Shown in pieces: positions 61,083 to 64,000 of a stretch of DNA of 64,000 nucleotides; the stretch's first letter is position 1; the number at the start of each line of letters is the position of its first letter. The notes under the pieces are model-generated. The model ran no database searches. It was not told the origin of the DNA and saw only the letters and a program-made list of their open reading frames with translations. Origin of the DNA: an uncultured Aquimarina sp. (GTDB taxonomy: Bacteria; Bacteroidota; Bacteroidia; Flavobacteriales; Flavobacteriaceae); contig CANMSO010000005.1 of assembly GCA_947500545.1 (NCBI GenBank), forward strand, positions 310,001 through 374,000. The letters run 5' to 3'. The position numbers and the translations under genes are program-made.

Positions 61083-61271
61083 TTTTATCGACCAACGGTA
61101 TCAAGTAACGCTTCCCCGCACATAAATTGTGTTCCCGAGCACTACTTTTATCGATCAGCGGTATTAGGTAATCATTCCCCGCACACAGGTGAGGCTCCCG
61201 CGCACTACTTTTATCGACCAGCGGTATTAGGTAATCATTCCCCGCACATGGGAAAGGTTTCCGTGACGCGG
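61083..61271. repeat. Three tandem 63-bp intergenic repeats of high GC
   Basis: Units start with TTTTATCGA at 61083, 61146 and 61209, exactly 63 bp apart. Unit 2 is about 54% GC by my count against an AT-rich background. Units 2 and 3 are nearly identical in their first ~40 bp (AGCGGTATTAGGTAATCATT core), while unit 1 is diverged. The period is 21 codons, so both strands stay open through it, but no credible start or domain supports a gene. No spacers or stem-loop of an attC or CRISPR type are seen. Confidence 0.75.
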
Positions 61272-61306
61272 GGGCCACTAATACCAGGACATACTGAACA
61301 ATAAAC

Positions 61307-61331
61307 TTTTGTAGGGGTATTTGTAGGGGTA
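61307..61331. promoter_or_regulatory. GTAGGGGTA direct-repeat module, copy B
   Basis: The same pair of GTAGGGGTA units at a 12-bp period as copy A, identical over 25 bp. It starts shortly after the 63-bp repeats and lies about 480 bp upstream of the next large gene. The intergenic stretch 60969-61813 also holds the 63-bp repeats, copy B of the 35-bp block and a short reading frame. Confidence 0.55.
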
Positions 61332-61483
61332 CATTTTTTGCCAAAACACAGGCCTAAACATATTTTTGTCTCACCAAATCTAAAACCTTCTAACTATGAA
61401 CTCTTTTAACTGTAGACATACTGCATCTCTCTCACAATTCATGACACCTCTTATCTAATTTGTAACAGATTTCAAAAAAAATG

Positions 61484-61518
61484 AAAATAAAAATAGGGTA
61501 TTCTAAAACTTAACTGTA
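61484..61518 (+). promoter_or_regulatory. Conserved upstream block, copy B
   Basis: A 35-bp block matching 55995-56029 with two mismatches (AATAGGGTATTCTAAAACTT core). It lies 71 bp before the short frame at 61589, a spacing close to that of copy A before its gene (51 bp). This suggests that the short frame's leader is part of the same transcript type. Confidence 0.5.
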
Positions 61519-61588
61519 ATACCTATAAGCAGCACTCTAAAAATTGCTGAAAAATTTAATAGATAATACTAACTAAGCCCCTAGTACT

Positions 61589-61717
61589 ATGAAAAAAAAT
61601 TACAATCTCAATGAAAAGCCTACAACCTGGTCTAACCTCATAATGATCAGTTCAAAATTCATATCAAACTATTTATGGTCATTCAATAAGAGTATCAACA
61701 TATTTCATACTCTTTAA
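61589..61717 (+). CDS. Possible 42-residue peptide or gene remnant
   Basis: The frame starts MKKNYNLNEKPTTWSNLIM and ends SINIFHTL. Its leader, TAAGCCCCTAGTACTATG, resembles the TAAACCCCTTATTATG leader of the large gene at 61814. It may be a small peptide or the broken start of a former surface protein whose promoter region is still intact. No homologue was recognised. Confidence 0.25.
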   Translation: MKKNYNLNEKPTTWSNLIMISSKFISNYLWSFNKSINIFHTL

Positions 61718-61813
61718 CAATCCACGATATAAACATTAAAAAGGGTACTGTGCTGCGCACATTGCCACTGTATGCGTTATAAAACAATTTCAATTATTAA
61801 TAAACCCCTTATT

Positions 61814-64000
61814 ATGAAACTTCTTTTACCCAAAACTAATTCAGGAATTACAAGAAGCACGCAAAAGCTTCTTTTTATGACCTTGTGTTTTTTGGTTACT
61901 ACTATTTCTTACGCTCAATTTGATTTTGCTACAGAAACAGAACCAAATAACCTTACTAATGATAGCGGTGTACAAACATTTACTGTAGCAACGACCAATA
62001 CGACTACTATTTTTAGCGGTGGTACTGCCGTTGGTTCTGACGAGGATTATTGGAAAATCGGTAGATCTCCCTTCGTACTAGGTAGTGTTGGAATGGCTAT
62101 TCAATCCAATATTGGATCGTCGCAGCCACAGATTTGGCTAGAAAAAAGAACCGGAAGCTATGATGGCCCATTAGTGTCTAATACGCTAATACATCCTGGT
62201 ACTGACCAATCGAACAGACCCATGACATTGAGCTATACAGCTGCAAACGAATACTATTTGGTACGAGCAGGAGGAAATCTTTCTGGTGGTTATAATTATA
62301 GGGCTCATTTTCCTAGGTGCGATATTCCCGGTTTAACAACAGTATTGTCTACGGACCCTACTGAAAATGATTTTACTATAACCGGTGTTGCGGGAAGTAC
62401 TAATATATCATTAATAAAAATAAATACTGTAAATAGTTTTACGGACCCTACAGCTGGAACAAATTATCCTACTGCAGATGGTACTGCTTATTCAGGCTCA
62501 GGAGAACAAACGGTATATGTAGGGAATTCAACTACACCTAATGTTACCGTTACTGGACTTACCGCCAACACAACATATTATGTAAAAGTATTTAACTATA
62601 GTGATTGCGGAGGAAATTTAAAACTAAATGCAGGTAATGTATTTACAGTAACGACATGTGGAAGCGCACCAGCTACCGCAACAGCATTAAACTTAGCAGC
62701 GAATAATGAAAGTTCTAGTTTTGTGAGTTCTATTACCGGAACAACAGGAGCATCTATACGATATGTGGTAAAAGTAAATACAAACAATAGTTTTACTGCG
62801 CCAACAAACGGTACAACATTACCAACTGCAAATGCAGTCTATGGTGGCGGAGAGCAAGTAGTGTATGCAGGAGATTCAGCAACTCCAAATGAATTAATAA
62901 CAGGGTTAACTACCGGTACTGAATACTTCTTTAATGTATATACTGCTGAATTATGCGGTGGAAATTACTATTTCGAATCAACAGGAGTTGGCTCATCAAT
63001 AACTCCAGTTTGTTCTCCACCAAATAGTAATGCAGGGATTTATTTATTTGCAGAGCCAACTAGCACACATAACTCTATTCGTGTAGTAAATTTTACAGGA
63101 GGTAATAATGCCGATGGTAAAATTATCTATATGAGTGATGAAAATAATTTTACATTACCCACAACTTTAACTGCAGCTTCTTTACCTACTGCCTCTACTG
63201 ATTATACTGGAAAAACGGGACAGGTAGCAGCATATATAGGTGCAGCAAGCGGTTTTGGATTAATGACCACGGGATTATCTCCTAATATTACTTATTATTA
63301 TGCAGCGGTCAATTATAAAATATGTAATGGAGTATATTATTTCTATCCAACGGGTATTTACAGTCAGCAAACTACTTGTGGTGTTACTTCAGCATTAGCT
63401 TCGAGTGCAGTTATTAATAATGTGGATGCTACCACTATGGATTTGGAATCGTTTACAGCTCCAACAGCATCTGTTAATGCGCCTGACGGATATGTAATTA
63501 AAATGAACACAGCCAATAGCTTTTCACCTTTAGCTATTGGTGCAACTATTCCAACCGGAAATACCGTATATGCAGGAGGAGAACAAGTAATATATTCAGG
63601 AACTTCGGTTACTCCGAACCTTAATATTACTGGACTTTCTGAAGGAACTCAATACTTCTTTACTATCTACGGGTATAAAGATTGTAACGGAACACTAGTA
63701 TATCAGCAAACAGGATATACCTTTTCACAGTCTGCTTTAGGGTTGAATTTTACACCACCAACATTTGCTTATGATGCAGCAGCAACTACTTTAAGTGCTA
63801 CAACAACCAGTACAGGAGCCATTTCTTATAGTTTAATAAATGATACTACGGGTGCATCTTTGGTTGGAAGTGATTTTACTCCAGGAGCAGTAGGTAGTAC
63901 AACTTTAAGAGTTTCGGTAGTAGCAGATGGTATTTACCAAGCTATTTCAAAGGACTATAGTTTAACGATCATAAAAGCTACCCCGGTAATTACTTGGAAT
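61814..64000 (+). CDS. Large secreted repeat protein, partial (cut by the right edge)
   Basis: Open for 729 codons to the window end. An N-terminal signal peptide (~1-35, ending ISYAQ) precedes a ~130-residue PPC-like region. About four FN3-like units of ~110-125 residues follow, each with 'NSFT.P' and 'YPTA' or similar, 'GEQ-V-V-Y-A/V-G-x-S', 'TPN..ITGL' and 'YFF.VY' signatures. The last residues 'IKATPVITW' look like the start of an MBG-type repeat. A C-terminal T9SS domain is expected beyond the window. Its leader TAAACCCCTTATTATG matches that of the gene at 56080. Confidence 0.8.
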   Translation, partial: MKLLLPKTNSGITRSTQKLLFMTLCFLVTTISYAQFDFATETEPNNLTNDSGVQTFTVATTNTTTIFSGGTAVGSDEDYWKIGRSPFVLGSVGMAIQSNIGSSQPQIWLEKRTGSYDGPLVSNTLIHPGTDQSNRPMTLSYTAANEYYLVRAGGNLSGGYNYRAHFPRCDIPGLTTVLSTDPTENDFTITGVAGSTNISLIKINTVNSFTDPTAGTNYPTADGTAYSGSGEQTVYVGNSTTPNVTVTGLTANTTYYVKVFNYSDCGGNLKLNAGNVFTVTTCGSAPATATALNLAANNESSSFVSSITGTTGASIRYVVKVNTNNSFTAPTNGTTLPTANAVYGGGEQVVYAGDSATPNELITGLTTGTEYFFNVYTAELCGGNYYFESTGVGSSITPVCSPPNSNAGIYLFAEPTSTHNSIRVVNFTGGNNADGKIIYMSDENNFTLPTTLTAASLPTASTDYTGKTGQVAAYIGAASGFGLMTTGLSPNITYYYAAVNYKICNGVYYFYPTGIYSQQTTCGVTSALASSAVINNVDATTMDLESFTAPTASVNAPDGYVIKMNTANSFSPLAIGATIPTGNTVYAGGEQVIYSGTSVTPNLNITGLSEGTQYFFTIYGYKDCNGTLVYQQTGYTFSQSALGLNFTPPTFAYDAAATTLSATTTSTGAISYSLINDTTGASLVGSDFTPGAVGSTTLRVSVVADGIYQAISKDYSLTIIKATPVITWN

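Noticed and set aside
61083..61271. CRISPR array (period near 61 bp and GC-rich repeats)
   Set aside because: The whole 63-bp unit is repeated with no variable spacers, only three units exist and no cas gene is nearby.
61023..61344. Open frames on both strands across the 63-bp repeats (93 and 97 codons) with 21-residue repeats
   Set aside because: The repeat period is a multiple of three, so frames stay open by construction. The forward frame begins inside a terminator, there is no domain or plausible start, and both strands are equally open.

Overview
The window looks like chromosomal DNA of a marine-type Flavobacteriaceae bacterium (Bacteroidota); an Aquimarina-like genus is a guess. The reasons are the low GC content, TAnnTTTG promoter elements, start codons without strong Shine-Dalgarno sites, secreted proteins ending in a type IX secretion (T9SS) sorting domain, FecI/FecR/STN-TonB regulation, and many protein families typical of flavobacteria. 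No rRNA, tRNA, CRISPR array, transposase or phage gene was seen.

Layout. 1-190 holds a short double-glycine-leader peptide gene whose downstream neighbours lie off the left edge. 281-7245 is a membrane/AAA+ cluster: RDD protein, SpoIIM-like protein, a six-helix membrane protein, DUF4129, DUF4350, MoxR ATPase and DUF58. 7367-16659 holds a Crp/Fnr regulator, an exported RidA-like protein, a 1064-residue AsmA-like protein, two lipoprotein hydrolases and a membrane-anchored AraC regulator. 16942-21937 holds a molybdopterin oxidoreductase, a regulator with two AraC-type HTH domains, and small stress or metal-type proteins (SnoaL-like, YHS, DUF2141). 22012-23531 is a candidate RiPP cassette: a 50-residue double-glycine-leader precursor followed by a GT-A-type glycosyltransferase with an extra C-terminal domain that resembles a PqqD/RRE fold. 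It is followed by oxyR, whose two redox cysteines fall exactly at residues 199 and 208, and by small housekeeping genes.

26655-32632 is a PadR/PspC/GIN-domain (DUF2807) envelope-stress-type island. 32715-39397 holds trxB, a TPR-HTH membrane regulator, a sterol-desaturase-family enzyme, a TRIC-type channel, a DinB protein with a Tat-like signal, and a PaaI-type thioesterase. 39454-41890 pairs a secreted fasciclin protein with a divergent ECF sigma/anti-sigma operon. 42986-48401 is an iron-type uptake operon (TonB receptor, PepSY membrane protein, two small proteins) followed by a lipoprotein and an OmpA-like protein. A MarR-GNAT fusion with a perfect 22-bp palindrome in its promoter and a second TPR-HTH regulator follow.

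51434-64000 is a surface-protein region. An ECF sigma - FecR - STN/TonB receptor signalling operon runs leftward. It diverges from a 1374-residue T9SS adhesin-like protein (fibrinogen-like domain, HYR/Ig repeats, four exact-period DUF5011 repeats), a lipoprotein with FN3-like modules, and another large repeat protein cut by the right edge. The upstream regions of the two large genes carry the same set of short conserved blocks in the same order, and a GC-rich 63-bp tandem repeat lies between them. The best candidates for something undescribed are the glycosyltransferase-RRE/precursor cassette and the duplicated regulatory cassette of the surface-protein region.
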